A stretch of 64,000 nucleotides of DNA from the NCBI GenBank assembly GCA_052035735.1, contig JBPOHI010000150.1:1-64000 (forward strand), read 5' to 3'. This stretch comes from JAGPDF01 sp052035735 (GTDB taxonomy: Bacteria > Acidobacteriota > Thermoanaerobaculia > Multivoradales > JAGPDF01). Positions 25,701-33,652 of the stretch are shown piece by piece (positions within the stretch are counted from its first letter, which is position 1; each line of letters opens with the position of its first letter). Position numbers and translations under genes: made by a program. Under the pieces are notes generated by a model. That model saw nothing but the letters and a program-made list of their open reading frames with translations. It ran no database searches and was not told where the DNA came from.

Positions 25701-25970
25701 TGGAAGCGGCTGTCTCTGGGCCGCGACCAGCCGGTCGAAGCCGCTTGCAACCGCTTCGATACTGCGACGAAGTGCAGCGAGGACATGAGCCATGCGACCC
25801 GCCTCCTCGCCGCGGCGGTCGCGGCGGTGACCGGGAAGAGCGAAGAGCGGGCCATCGAGAGCCTCTTTTATCCCGGTGGCACGCACGCCCTCGCCGGCGA
25901 GTTCGCCGGCATCGATGACTTTGAGGTGATCGCCTTCCTCGTGATCCTGCCGGGCGCATCGGCGGCTTGA
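22737..25970 (+). CDS. SNF2-family helicase of the defence island
   Basis: 1077 residues from ATG at 22737. The first 220 residues look like a degenerate phospholipase-D-like domain (for example GAIAFTTEGLGLV where GS-N-TTEG is usual). The SNF2 core has Walker A IIADSVGLGKTFEA (Lys about 260), DESH at about 343-346, MLSATPVNNRLADL, then a coiled, acidic insertion (EIEEVELDVEAIDLDD), ATDCISEGQNLQDCD and motif VI QRFGRIDRIGS near residue 804. The C-terminal 200 residues are uncharacterised. Family helicases translocate on DNA. It leads a run of six same-strand genes; with DUF4391 and type III Mod/Res it probably assists recognition or remodelling of foreign DNA. Confidence 0.87.
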   Translation: MKLLPPAGAPRVIDRIRESLKGAWGMDAVSPALSLHAFGELRSEFEHLSRTRWLLSRDPRALGLHGGEADRSWRNRLQDRWLAATLAAWLRRTAEIRTTPGLVPQGSIATLRDPDSPEQVVLGAIAFTTEGLGLVPGSPLRLIQASETQEEAAALHGWFEAQWSTLQSAEAGHETLLQLLDELASHRSPALAYSLVLHHLFAQKGEALDEESVVRGATGIRDSVVWKKLFKFQRDGVVGALDKLARFGGCIIADSVGLGKTFEALAIIKYHELRNDRVLVLVPKRLRDNWSLYKSNDRRNVLAADRFNYDILNHTDLSRDGGLSGDIDLAHVNWGNYDLVVIDESHNFRNKKTPRAGSETRYDRLMRRIIREGVKTKVLMLSATPVNNRLADLRNQIAFATEGDDGALSAHGVASISATTRLAQKQFNRWLELSDAERAPARLVEMLGFDYFTLLDLLTIARSRKHIERYYGTSETGRFPERLKPINIKADVDRAGEFRSIREINSEIRRLTLAAYAPLRYVLPHKQEAYNRKYSTEVSGGDRFFRQIDREESLIHLLRVNVLKRMESAVSSFALTIGRQLADVVTTLERIEANREVGVENEESREIEEVELDVEAIDLDDPAIESLLVGRKVRVLIQDVDLVRWRQDLSEDRERLTRLHDAALKVEASRDAKLEALRHVIAAKIANPINPGNRKVAVFTAFADTARYLYDHLAPWAKASFGVEAALVTGAGRNQTTLTGLRRDLASILSAFAPRAKERPAELAGEGEIDLLIATDCISEGQNLQDCDWLVNYDIHWNPVRIIQRFGRIDRIGSPNDRIQLVNFWPNMELEEYINLEQRVSGRMVLLDISATGEENLIEEQSGNPMNDLEYRRKQLLKLQDAVIDLEDLSTGVSIADLTLTDLRIDLAEYAKGSPGQLETLPLGTFAVATTDETGIEPGILFCLRGEESAGELAVAEGYPLAPHYLVHVGEDGAILLPHTQPRPILDRWKRLSLGRDQPVEAACNRFDTATKCSEDMSHATRLLAAAVAAVTGKSEERAIESLFYPGGTHALAGEFAGIDDFEVIAFLVILPGASAA

Positions 25971-25988
25971 CGGCGGAATGACTGCGCC

Positions 25989-26747
25989 ATGACGGCAGAA
26001 GAGTTCCTCGCGGCGCTCGACCTGCCACTGGCCGCGCGGGTCGATCGGCGGGTGCCGAAGTCCGTCCTTATGGCGCACGGGGCGCCAACAGCTGCGGACC
26101 GTCGCGAGGTCGCGGTAGCCATCGAAGCGATCACCTGGGTCGCAGCGCTCAAACCGACGACTGTCGGCGTACCGGCGTTCCGGGACGTGACTAGGGAGTA
26201 TCTCGAGATCGCCCTGCTGCGTCTGAGCTTGCGAGGCGAACCCAAGGTCTCCCGGCTGTTGGAACTGGTCCATCGGGCAGTTCCTTATCCGGTCGTTCTC
26301 GTCTCCGACCTGGGCGGCAGGGCTCAGCTTTCCCTCGCCCACAAGCGCTGGTCGCAGGGGGAGAGCGGCCGGGTGGTCCTCGACGGTGGCGTTGTCTCCG
26401 CAGAGGTGCCTATAGACACCTCGCCAGGAACAGCAGCAGACTTCCTCGCCGCCATGAACCTCAGCCGCCAGCCCCAGAGCTCCCTGTTCGCCCTTTATGG
26501 AAGCTGGATCGACGTGCTTCTGGGGCTCGAGGTCGCCCGTCGCACGGGGCGCTTCACGGCGGTAAGCTCCCCAGAGCACTCGACGTCACGCCGTGAGGCC
26601 CTCGCGGAGTACAACCGTCTCGAACTGGAGATGAGGCGGCTCCGGGCGGCGGCGGCCAGGGAGCGGCAGGTAGCGCGGCAGGTAGACCTCAATCTGGAGT
26701 TGAAGCGGCTGGAAGCTGCGCGAGCGTCGGCTCTGGCGAGACTGTGA
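25989..26747 (+). CDS. DUF4391 domain protein
   Basis: 252 residues. The pattern VPKSVLMAHGAPTAADRREV, AIEAITWVAALKPTTVGVP, REYLEIALLRLSLR, HRAVPYPVVLVSD and LSLAHKRWSQ matches DUF4391, a family without known biochemistry that commonly sits beside SNF2 helicases and type III methyltransferases. The last 50 residues form a basic/acidic coiled coil (LELEMRRLRAAAARERQ). It follows the helicase after 18 bases and overlaps mod by GTGA, so it is expressed with them. Confidence 0.85.
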   Translation: MTAEEFLAALDLPLAARVDRRVPKSVLMAHGAPTAADRREVAVAIEAITWVAALKPTTVGVPAFRDVTREYLEIALLRLSLRGEPKVSRLLELVHRAVPYPVVLVSDLGGRAQLSLAHKRWSQGESGRVVLDGGVVSAEVPIDTSPGTAADFLAAMNLSRQPQSSLFALYGSWIDVLLGLEVARRTGRFTAVSSPEHSTSRREALAEYNRLELEMRRLRAAAARERQVARQVDLNLELKRLEAARASALARL

Positions 26748-28750
26748 AAGGGCTGGAAGAGATGAAGAAGCTCGAAGCGGACGATCCCGAAACGCGGTCC
26801 GCGGACCCTGTAGCGGAAAACGTGGAGCAGCTAAGGTCGCTCTTCCCAGAGGCCTTCTCGGAAGGGAAGATCGACTTCGACGTGCTGAAACAGCTCTTGG
26901 GCGGGGCCGTGGAAGAGCGCGAGGAGAAGTACGGCCTGAACTGGCACGGCAAGCGCCGCGCCCGCCAGCTTGCGCTCACCCCGTCGACCGGTACCCTCCG
27001 CCCCTGCCCGGAAGAGAGCGTCGACTGGGAGACGACGAAGAACCTTTTCATCGAAGGCGACAACCTCGAAGTCCTGAAGCTCCTCCAGAAGAGCTACGCA
27101 GGCAAGGTCAAACTCATCTACATCGACCCCCCGTACAACACCAACAATGATCGAATCTATCCAGACTCCTTCGTCGATACCATTCGGAACTACCTCGAGA
27201 TCACTAACCAGGCCGAAGGTGGCCGAGCGCTGATAACGAACTCGGACTCGAGCGGAAGACTCCACACAACGTGGTTGAACATGCTTTACCCACGCCTCCG
27301 AGTTGCCCGGGACCTCTTGAGCACAGATGGAGTGCTTCTGATTTCCATCGACGAACATGAGTACTTCAACCTTAGGGCAATTTGCTCGGAGATTTTCGGA
27401 GAGGAGAATCTCCTCGGGACCGTCGTTTGGAAGAACGCAACCGACAACAACCCAACTAACGTTGCTACGGAGCATGAGTATGTCTTGGTCGTCGCCAAGA
27501 CCAGGGTTGGAATTGAAGCGGAATGGAGATCTTCTGTTTCTGCGGTAAAGGACCTACTGGTTCGAATTGGAGCAGAACTCGTTGCCTGCCGTTCAGGGGA
27601 TGCATTGGTTGAAGAGTACGAGCGCTGGTTTCGTGAGCATCGCAATGAGCTCGGACCGCTGGATCGCTACAAGTACATCGATGCCGGCGGGGTCTTTACC
27701 GGCAGTCAAAGTGTTCACAATCCAGGCAAAGAAGGTTATAGGTATGACGTTCTCCACCCGGTGACAGGAAAACCCTGCAAACAGCCACTTCTGGGCTATA
27801 GGTTTCCTAAGTCCTCCATGGATGAGCTGCTTGCTGAGGGGCGGGTCTTGTTCGGAGACGATGAAAGCAAAATCGTCGAGCTCAAAGTTTACGCATCAGA
27901 GTTTCAGGACAAGCTGAGCAGTGTTTTCGAACTCGATGGTCGCCTCGGAGCCTATGATCTAAGAGCTGACTTCCCGGAGGATGGTAGGGTTTTTTCCAAT
28001 CCGAAGCCAGTGAGACTTCTAGAGATGTTCTTCTCTTACTTGCTCAAGCGCGAGGGGGACATCGTTCTGGACTTCTTCGCGGGATCCGGCACCACGGGGA
28101 AGGCTGTCTTCGAGAGCGTCGCACGGGATGGCGTGCGAAGGCAGTTCATCTTAGTGCAACTCCCCGAGCCACTTAGCTCGGAACGCGCTGAGCAGAAGCG
28201 GGCAGCCGAATTCTGCGATTCCATAGGAAAGCCACGAAGTCTCGCCGAGTTGACGAAGGAGCGCCTGCGTCGGGCCAATCGAGCTGTAGTGTCGCGCACG
28301 CCGCTTCTCGATGTGAGCGCCGGCTTTCGAGTCTTCAAGCTCGATTCGAGCAACATCCGGGAGTGGGAAGGAGATCAGAGGCGCTTGGCCGAGGAGATCC
28401 AGGATTCGATCGTGAATCTCAAGACGGATCGGAGCGAGGCGGACATCTTGTACGAGGTGCTGCTCAAGCTCGGACTGGACTTATGCGTGCCGATCGAGAA
28501 GCGCGAGTTAGCGAGCAAGGATGTTCATTCAGTCGGCGGTGGGGTGCTCTTTACTTGCCTCGCAACCGAGATCCGGCGCGCGGAGGTCGAAGAGATCGGT
28601 CTAGGGATCGTCGGCTGGATCCAGGATCTCAAGCCCGCCGGAGATGTCACCTGCGTCTTCCGCGACGCCGCTTTCGAGGATGACGTCGCAAAGACCAACC
28701 TCGCCGCCATCCTCGAACAACACGGCGTTCAGAAGGTACGCAGCCTTTGA
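26744..28750 (+). CDS. mod: type III restriction-modification DNA methyltransferase (Mod)
   Basis: 668 residues from GTG at 26744 in a GTGA overlap; an ATG 18 bases later is possible. The order of motifs is that of beta-class adenine methyltransferases: DPPYNT at residues 128-133 first and FAGSGTT at about 445-451 later. In between is the region expected to recognise DNA (about residues 230-420). Type III Mod methylates adenine on one strand of an asymmetric site and guides Res. The central third is visibly lower in GC than the flanks, a usual sign of exchanged specificity segments or transfer. Confidence 0.93.
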   Translation: MKGLEEMKKLEADDPETRSADPVAENVEQLRSLFPEAFSEGKIDFDVLKQLLGGAVEEREEKYGLNWHGKRRARQLALTPSTGTLRPCPEESVDWETTKNLFIEGDNLEVLKLLQKSYAGKVKLIYIDPPYNTNNDRIYPDSFVDTIRNYLEITNQAEGGRALITNSDSSGRLHTTWLNMLYPRLRVARDLLSTDGVLLISIDEHEYFNLRAICSEIFGEENLLGTVVWKNATDNNPTNVATEHEYVLVVAKTRVGIEAEWRSSVSAVKDLLVRIGAELVACRSGDALVEEYERWFREHRNELGPLDRYKYIDAGGVFTGSQSVHNPGKEGYRYDVLHPVTGKPCKQPLLGYRFPKSSMDELLAEGRVLFGDDESKIVELKVYASEFQDKLSSVFELDGRLGAYDLRADFPEDGRVFSNPKPVRLLEMFFSYLLKREGDIVLDFFAGSGTTGKAVFESVARDGVRRQFILVQLPEPLSSERAEQKRAAEFCDSIGKPRSLAELTKERLRRANRAVVSRTPLLDVSAGFRVFKLDSSNIREWEGDQRRLAEEIQDSIVNLKTDRSEADILYEVLLKLGLDLCVPIEKRELASKDVHSVGGGVLFTCLATEIRRAEVEEIGLGIVGWIQDLKPAGDVTCVFRDAAFEDDVAKTNLAAILEQHGVQKVRSL

Positions 28751-28797
28751 GGTCCCGTCTACAGCGAGCAACCAGAGCGGTCCTGAACCCTAACTGG

Positions 28798-28833
28798 CCA
28801 ACTCCTCAGTTGGTGACAAATCGTCACCGACTG
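28798..28833 (+). promoter_or_regulatory. two overlapping hairpins upstream of darT
   Basis: In the 100-base gap between mod and darT, CCAACT (28798-28803) can pair with AGTTGG (28808-28813), and the overlapping CAGTTGGTGAC (28807-28817) can pair with GTCACCGACTG (28823-28833; one G-T mismatch). Both use AGTTGG, so only one can form. It may be an operator or a switch in the leader of darT; function is not shown. Confidence 0.55.
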
Positions 28834-28850
28834 CCTTGATTGCCCATTCC

Positions 28851-29495
28851 ATGCTGCCGCCCACCCAGCCGAAGGTCTACCACATCGTTCACGTCGACCG
28901 ATTGCCCTCTATCGTCTCGGCTGGCGGTTTGGTCTGCGATGCTGCAGTGGGACACCTAGCAAATCCAGGGACGATAATCGGCATCGCTGGAATCAAGGAA
29001 CGCCGACTCAAGGAGCTCAGGCTTGCGAGCCATCCGGACCTTCATGTTGGCGACTGCGTCCCCTTCTATTTCTGCCCTCGGTCCGTCATGCTTTACCTGA
29101 TCTTCAAGGCGAATCGCCCTGAGTTACCGTATCGGGATGGGCAGGAGCCAATTATCCATCTCGAGGCTGACTTCTTTGCCTGCGTTCGTTGGGCCGAGAA
29201 GCATGGCCACCGATGGGCGTTCACGTTGTCGAACGCGGGTACAAGGTACTTCGAGGACCGCTGCAATGTGGCGCACCTCGACCAGATCGACTGGCGTGCC
29301 GTTCACTCTTCGAGCTGGTCGCGCCACATGGACGAGAAGCAGGCCGAGTTTCTGGTTGAGGGGAGCTTTCCGCTGGACCTTGTCGAGCGAATTGGGGTCT
29401 TGACACCAGCGACGCATCAGCAGGTGGCTCATGCTTTGCCGAAAGCGGGGCATCGGCCGCCGGTCGAGATTCGACGGGAGTGGTACTACCAGTGA
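28851..29495 (+). CDS. darT: DarT, DNA ADP-ribosyltransferase toxin
   Basis: 214 residues from ATG at 28851 (a TTG 15 bases earlier is possible). It reads VYHIVHVDRLPSIVSAGGL, IAGIKERRLKELRL, VGDCVPFYFCPRSVMLYLI, the WAFTLSNAGTRY strand, and DEKQAEFLVEGSFP with the catalytic Glu at about residue 166; these are the family's NAD+-binding and ARTT-loop regions (DUF4433). DarT adds ADP-ribose to bases in single-stranded DNA and blocks replication; DarTG is known as a phage defence. Its stop overlaps the start region of darG. It is enclosed by type III mod and res, which is unusual. Confidence 0.93.
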   Translation: MLPPTQPKVYHIVHVDRLPSIVSAGGLVCDAAVGHLANPGTIIGIAGIKERRLKELRLASHPDLHVGDCVPFYFCPRSVMLYLIFKANRPELPYRDGQEPIIHLEADFFACVRWAEKHGHRWAFTLSNAGTRYFEDRCNVAHLDQIDWRAVHSSSWSRHMDEKQAEFLVEGSFPLDLVERIGVLTPATHQQVAHALPKAGHRPPVEIRREWYYQ

Positions 29496-29512
29496 GTGAA
29501 TGGAGGGCGACG

Positions 29513-30574
29513 ATGATTGAGAAGAAGGCCGGCGACATCATTCGTGACGATGCGGAGGCGCTCGTCAATACGGTCAACTGCGTCGGCATCATGGGCCGAG
29601 GCATCGCCCTGCAGTTCAAGAAGGCATTCCCTGAGAACTTCGCGGCCTACGCCGCCGCGTGCCGGGCTGAGAAGGTGCAACCGGGCCGGATGTTCGTCTA
29701 CGAGTCGGAAAGGCTCACCCACCCTCGGTGGATCATCAACTTCCCTACCAAGCGGCACTGGCGCGGCAAGAGCCGCATCGAGGACATCGATGCGGGGCTC
29801 ATCGACCTCGTTCGAGTGCTGAGGGAGAAGGAGATCCCGTCGGTCGCCATTCCGCCTTTGGGAAGCGGGCTGGGGGGGCTGAACTGGTCGGACGTTCGTC
29901 CGCGGATCGAGAAGGCGCTCGCCCAGCTCTCGGATGTGCGGATCACACTCTACGAGCCCGGCGCGGCGCCCAATGCGGAGCCCGCGAACCGGGGCCGCGA
30001 AGTACCCCGAATGACCGCCGGCCGGGCGGCCCTTGTCGAGCTCACCCGCCGGTATCTCGACGGGCTCCTCGACCCGTTCGTGACCTTGCTGGAAGTTCAC
30101 AAGCTCATGTACTTCATGCAGGAGGCCGGCGAGCCATTGAAGCTTCGGTACCAGCCGGCGCCTTTCGGACCCTACGCCGAGAATCTCCGGCACGTACTGC
30201 ACGAAATCGAGGGGCAACTGATCTCTGGTTACGCTGACGGCGGCGATGCGCCAGACAAGCAACTCCAGCTCGTCCCGGGCGCAACGGCAGAAGCCGCATC
30301 CTTCCTCGAGGCACATCCGGAATCGCGCAGCCGATTCGAGCGCGTCACAGATCTGGTCGAGGGGTTTGAATCCCCATCCGGCCTGGAGCTGCTGGCGACG
30401 GTCCACTGGGTAATGAGTCGCGGCGAGGCGTTGTCCACCGACAAGGTCGTCGAGGACGTGTACGCTTGGAATGTGCGCAAGCGGCGGTTCACACCCCGCC
30501 AGATCGAGCTTGCGAGCAGAATACTGACCAGCAAAGGCTGGGTTGAGCGGGTGAACGACAACTCCGCCCAATGA
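29513..30574 (+). CDS. darG: DarG, macrodomain antitoxin (DNA ADP-ribosyl glycohydrolase)
   Basis: 353 residues. ATG at 29513 is preceded by GGAGGG at the right distance; a GTG at 29492 overlapping the darT stop is the alternative. The macrodomain (about residues 1-150) has ALVNTVNCVGIMGRGIALQF, FPTKRHWRGKSRIEDI and IPPLGSGLGGLNW, the ADP-ribose site that removes the modification from DNA. The C-terminal part (ELTRRYLDGLLDPFVTLLEV, then HKLMYFMQEAG, PFGPYAENLRHVLHEIEG) is the DarG domain that binds DarT directly. It overlaps res by ATGA. Confidence 0.94.
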   Translation: MIEKKAGDIIRDDAEALVNTVNCVGIMGRGIALQFKKAFPENFAAYAAACRAEKVQPGRMFVYESERLTHPRWIINFPTKRHWRGKSRIEDIDAGLIDLVRVLREKEIPSVAIPPLGSGLGGLNWSDVRPRIEKALAQLSDVRITLYEPGAAPNAEPANRGREVPRMTAGRAALVELTRRYLDGLLDPFVTLLEVHKLMYFMQEAGEPLKLRYQPAPFGPYAENLRHVLHEIEGQLISGYADGGDAPDKQLQLVPGATAEAASFLEAHPESRSRFERVTDLVEGFESPSGLELLATVHWVMSRGEALSTDKVVEDVYAWNVRKRRFTPRQIELASRILTSKGWVERVNDNSAQ

Positions 30575-33500
30575 AGCTCCACTTCGAACCCGATCTCGAC
30601 TACCAGCTGCAGGCGATCGAGGCGGTCTGTGATCTGTTCAAGGGTCAGGAGATCTGCCGCACGGAGTTCACCGTCAGCCGGCGGCCGTTCCCTGGTGCCG
30701 GTCAGGTGGGGCTGGATCTCGGCGACGGCTTCGGGCCGGCGCAATCGATGCTCGCTCTCGCTGTGTCGCAGGTGGGTGTCGGTAACCGACTGATGCTCCT
30801 CGAAGAGGAGATCCTGAGGAACCTGCAAGAGGTTCAGGTACGGAACGGGCTGGCGCCCGCAGAAGAGCTTCTCTCAGGCGATTTCACCGTCGAAATGGAG
30901 ACCGGCACCGGCAAGACCTACGTCTACCTGCGCACCATCTTCGAGCTCCACAAGCGCTACGGCTTCAGCAAGTTCGTCATCGTCGTGCCTTCCGTGGCCA
31001 TCAAGGAGGGGGTCTACAAGACTCTTCAGATCACTCAGGACCATTTCCGTGGCCTCTACGCCGGTGTGCCATGCGACTACTTTCTCTATGACTCCTCCAA
31101 ACTCGGACAGGTGCGGAACTTCGCCACCAGTTCGCAGATCCAGGTCATGGTCGTCACCGTCGGCGCGATCAACAAGAAGGAGGTCAACAACCTCTACAAG
31201 CCGAACGAGAAGATGCAGGATGAGCGGCCGATCGATCTGATCGTGCAGACGCGGCCGATCGTGATCGTCGACGAGCCGCAGAGCGTCGACGGCGGCCTCA
31301 AGGGTGCTGGCAAGACCGCCCTGGAAGCGATGCACCCGCTCTGCACCCTGCGCTATTCCGCCACCCACGTCGACAAGCACCACATGGTCTACCGCCTCGA
31401 CGCTGTGGATGCCTACGAGCGCCGTCTGGTCAAACAGATCGAAGTGGCGTCCGCGACGGTCGAGGACGGCCACAACCGCCCCTACGTGCGGCTGCTCTCG
31501 GTTTCCAGCAAGAAGAAGTGTGGCATCTCCGCCCGCGTCGAGCTTGACGTGGAGGTTGCCGGCTCGGTTCGGCGGCAGGAGGTTTCGGTCCAGGACGGCG
31601 ACGACCTCGAGCTCACGACGCGGCGCGCGGTCTACGAGAACTGCCGGATCGGCGAGATCAGGACCGCGAAAGGAGGCGAGCTACTGGAGCTTCGGGTGCC
31701 CGGAGGCGAGGCCTTTCTAAGGCCAGGCGAGTCCTGGGGCGATGTCGACTCTGGCGCGGTGCACAGACAGATGATCCGCCGGACCATCAAGGAGCATCTC
31801 GACAAGGAGAAGCGCCTGCGCCCGCAGCAAATCAAGGTCCTGAGTCTTTTCTTCATCGATGCAGTCGACAAGTACCGGAGGTACGACGCTGAGGGGCGAG
31901 TCGAGAAGGGCGACTATGCCCGGATCTTCGAGGAGGAGTACCGGCGGGCGGCGAATCACCCAGACTACCGGACTCTGTTCGAAGGGGTCGACTTGACCAA
32001 GGCTGCCGAAGAGGTTCACGACGGCTACTTCTCAATCGACAGGAAGGGCGGCTGGACCGACACCGCCGAGAACAATGAAGGCAACCGGGAGAACGCCGAG
32101 CGCGCTTACAACCTGATCATGAAAGAGAAGGAGAAGCTCCTCTCCCTCGAAACGCCGCTCAAGTTCATCTTCTCGCACTCTGCGCTTCGCGAAGGGTGGG
32201 ACAACCCCAACGTCTTCCAGATCTGCGCGTTACGCGAGATGTCGAGCGAGCTCGAGCGCAGGCAGACGATCGGGCGCGGCTTGCGGCTCTGTGTGAATCA
32301 GAGTGGCGACCGGGTGCGCGGCTTCGAGGTCAACACTCTGACCGTCGTCGCGCGTGAGCGCTATGAGGAATTCGCGGAGAATCTTCAAAGGGAGTTCGTG
32401 AGAGATGGGCTGCGTTTCGGCGTTGTCGAGCCGCATCAGTTTGCCGGTGTCCCTGTCCACGCGGCTGACGGCTCGACCACCCCACTCGGCGTCGACGCCT
32501 CGAAGGTGGTCTGGGAGCATCTCAAAGCCCAAGGCCAGATCGATGCGCAAGGTCAGGTGCAGGACACCTTGCGACATGCGCTCAAGGAAGGCACCTTCGG
32601 GGTGCCTGACGCCTTCGCTCCGCAGGCAGGCGCTATTCGAGAGATTCTCAAGAAGCTCGCAGGCCGGCTCGAGATCAAGAACGCCGACGAACGGCGAGTC
32701 GTCCGAGCTCGGCAGGCGGTGCTTCAGAGTCCCGAGTTCAAGGCGCTCTGGGACCGCATCAAGCACAAGACGACCTACCGCGTGGCATTCGACAATGAGC
32801 GACTGATCGAGCAATCAGCTCGGGCCCTCCGCGAGGCGCCGCCGATTCCCAGGACGCGCCTACAGTGGCGGAAGGCTGATCTGGTCATCGGCAAGGCCGG
32901 CGTCGAAGCCACGGAGCGTGAAACAGCCCTGCCCGTCGCGCTCGAGGAGTCCGAGATCGAGTTGCCGGACCTCCTGACCGAGTTGCAGGACCGCACCCAG
33001 CTCACACGACGAAGCCTCCATCGCATTCTCGTCGGCAGCCGGCGCCTCGACGACTTCAGCCGAAACCCGCAAGCGTTCATTTCCATCGCGAGCGATGCGA
33101 TCAACAGGCTCAAGCAGCTCGCGGTGGTCGACGGGATCCGCTACCAGCGCCTGGGCGATTCCTCCTACTACGCGCAGGAGCTCTTCGAGGAGAAGGAGCT
33201 CGCCGGCTATCTTCGGAACATGCTCGAGGCAGATCGTAGCGTCTACGAGTACGTCGTGTTCGACTCCGAGTCGATCGAGCGGCCCTTCGCCGAGTCGCTG
33301 CAGAACAATTCCGCGGTCAAGGTTTACGCCAAGCTGCCTGGTTGGTTCCAGGTTCCGACTCCTCTCGGTTCCTACAACCCGGACTGGGCGGTGCTCGTGG
33401 AGACGGAGACCGGGAACCGCTTGTACTTCGTGGTCGAGACCAAACCGAGCCTCTTCGGCACCGACCTTCGACCGCGGGAGCAGGCCAAGATCGACTGCGG

Positions 33501-33612
33501 AGAAGCGCACTTCGCGGCCCTAGCGTCTGAGGTTCGCGAAGAGCCAGCACAGTATGTCGTTGCGAGGAATTTCGAGGATCTCACGGCTCAGTTTTCGAGC
33601 TCGACGGAGTAG
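30571..33612 (+). CDS. res: type III restriction endonuclease subunit (Res)
   Basis: 1013 residues. Walker A METGTGKT ends at about residue 116; the DEAD-type motif is IVDEPQSVDG (DEPQ at about 234-237, usual for type III Res); ALREGWDNPNVFQICALRE and RRQTIGRGLRLCVNQ are motifs V and VI. The C-terminal nuclease has the PD-(D/E)xK residues D938 in NPDWA, E956 and K958 in VVETKPS, so it is expected to cut DNA after translocation and collision. ATG at 30571 overlaps darG by four bases. All catalytic residues I could check are present, so the system looks functional. Confidence 0.94.
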   Translation: MKLHFEPDLDYQLQAIEAVCDLFKGQEICRTEFTVSRRPFPGAGQVGLDLGDGFGPAQSMLALAVSQVGVGNRLMLLEEEILRNLQEVQVRNGLAPAEELLSGDFTVEMETGTGKTYVYLRTIFELHKRYGFSKFVIVVPSVAIKEGVYKTLQITQDHFRGLYAGVPCDYFLYDSSKLGQVRNFATSSQIQVMVVTVGAINKKEVNNLYKPNEKMQDERPIDLIVQTRPIVIVDEPQSVDGGLKGAGKTALEAMHPLCTLRYSATHVDKHHMVYRLDAVDAYERRLVKQIEVASATVEDGHNRPYVRLLSVSSKKKCGISARVELDVEVAGSVRRQEVSVQDGDDLELTTRRAVYENCRIGEIRTAKGGELLELRVPGGEAFLRPGESWGDVDSGAVHRQMIRRTIKEHLDKEKRLRPQQIKVLSLFFIDAVDKYRRYDAEGRVEKGDYARIFEEEYRRAANHPDYRTLFEGVDLTKAAEEVHDGYFSIDRKGGWTDTAENNEGNRENAERAYNLIMKEKEKLLSLETPLKFIFSHSALREGWDNPNVFQICALREMSSELERRQTIGRGLRLCVNQSGDRVRGFEVNTLTVVARERYEEFAENLQREFVRDGLRFGVVEPHQFAGVPVHAADGSTTPLGVDASKVVWEHLKAQGQIDAQGQVQDTLRHALKEGTFGVPDAFAPQAGAIREILKKLAGRLEIKNADERRVVRARQAVLQSPEFKALWDRIKHKTTYRVAFDNERLIEQSARALREAPPIPRTRLQWRKADLVIGKAGVEATERETALPVALEESEIELPDLLTELQDRTQLTRRSLHRILVGSRRLDDFSRNPQAFISIASDAINRLKQLAVVDGIRYQRLGDSSYYAQELFEEKELAGYLRNMLEADRSVYEYVVFDSESIERPFAESLQNNSAVKVYAKLPGWFQVPTPLGSYNPDWAVLVETETGNRLYFVVETKPSLFGTDLRPREQAKIDCGEAHFAALASEVREEPAQYVVARNFEDLTAQFSSSTE

Positions 33613-33652
33613 CGGGCTGCCGCCGGAATCTCCGAACGAGGCTTGCCTTCTC

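Noticed and set aside
26744..33612. BREX, DISARM or type I restriction as the name of the island
   Set aside because: There is no PglZ, BrxC, DrmA/DrmB or HsdS-like protein; Mod and Res have clear type III motifs.
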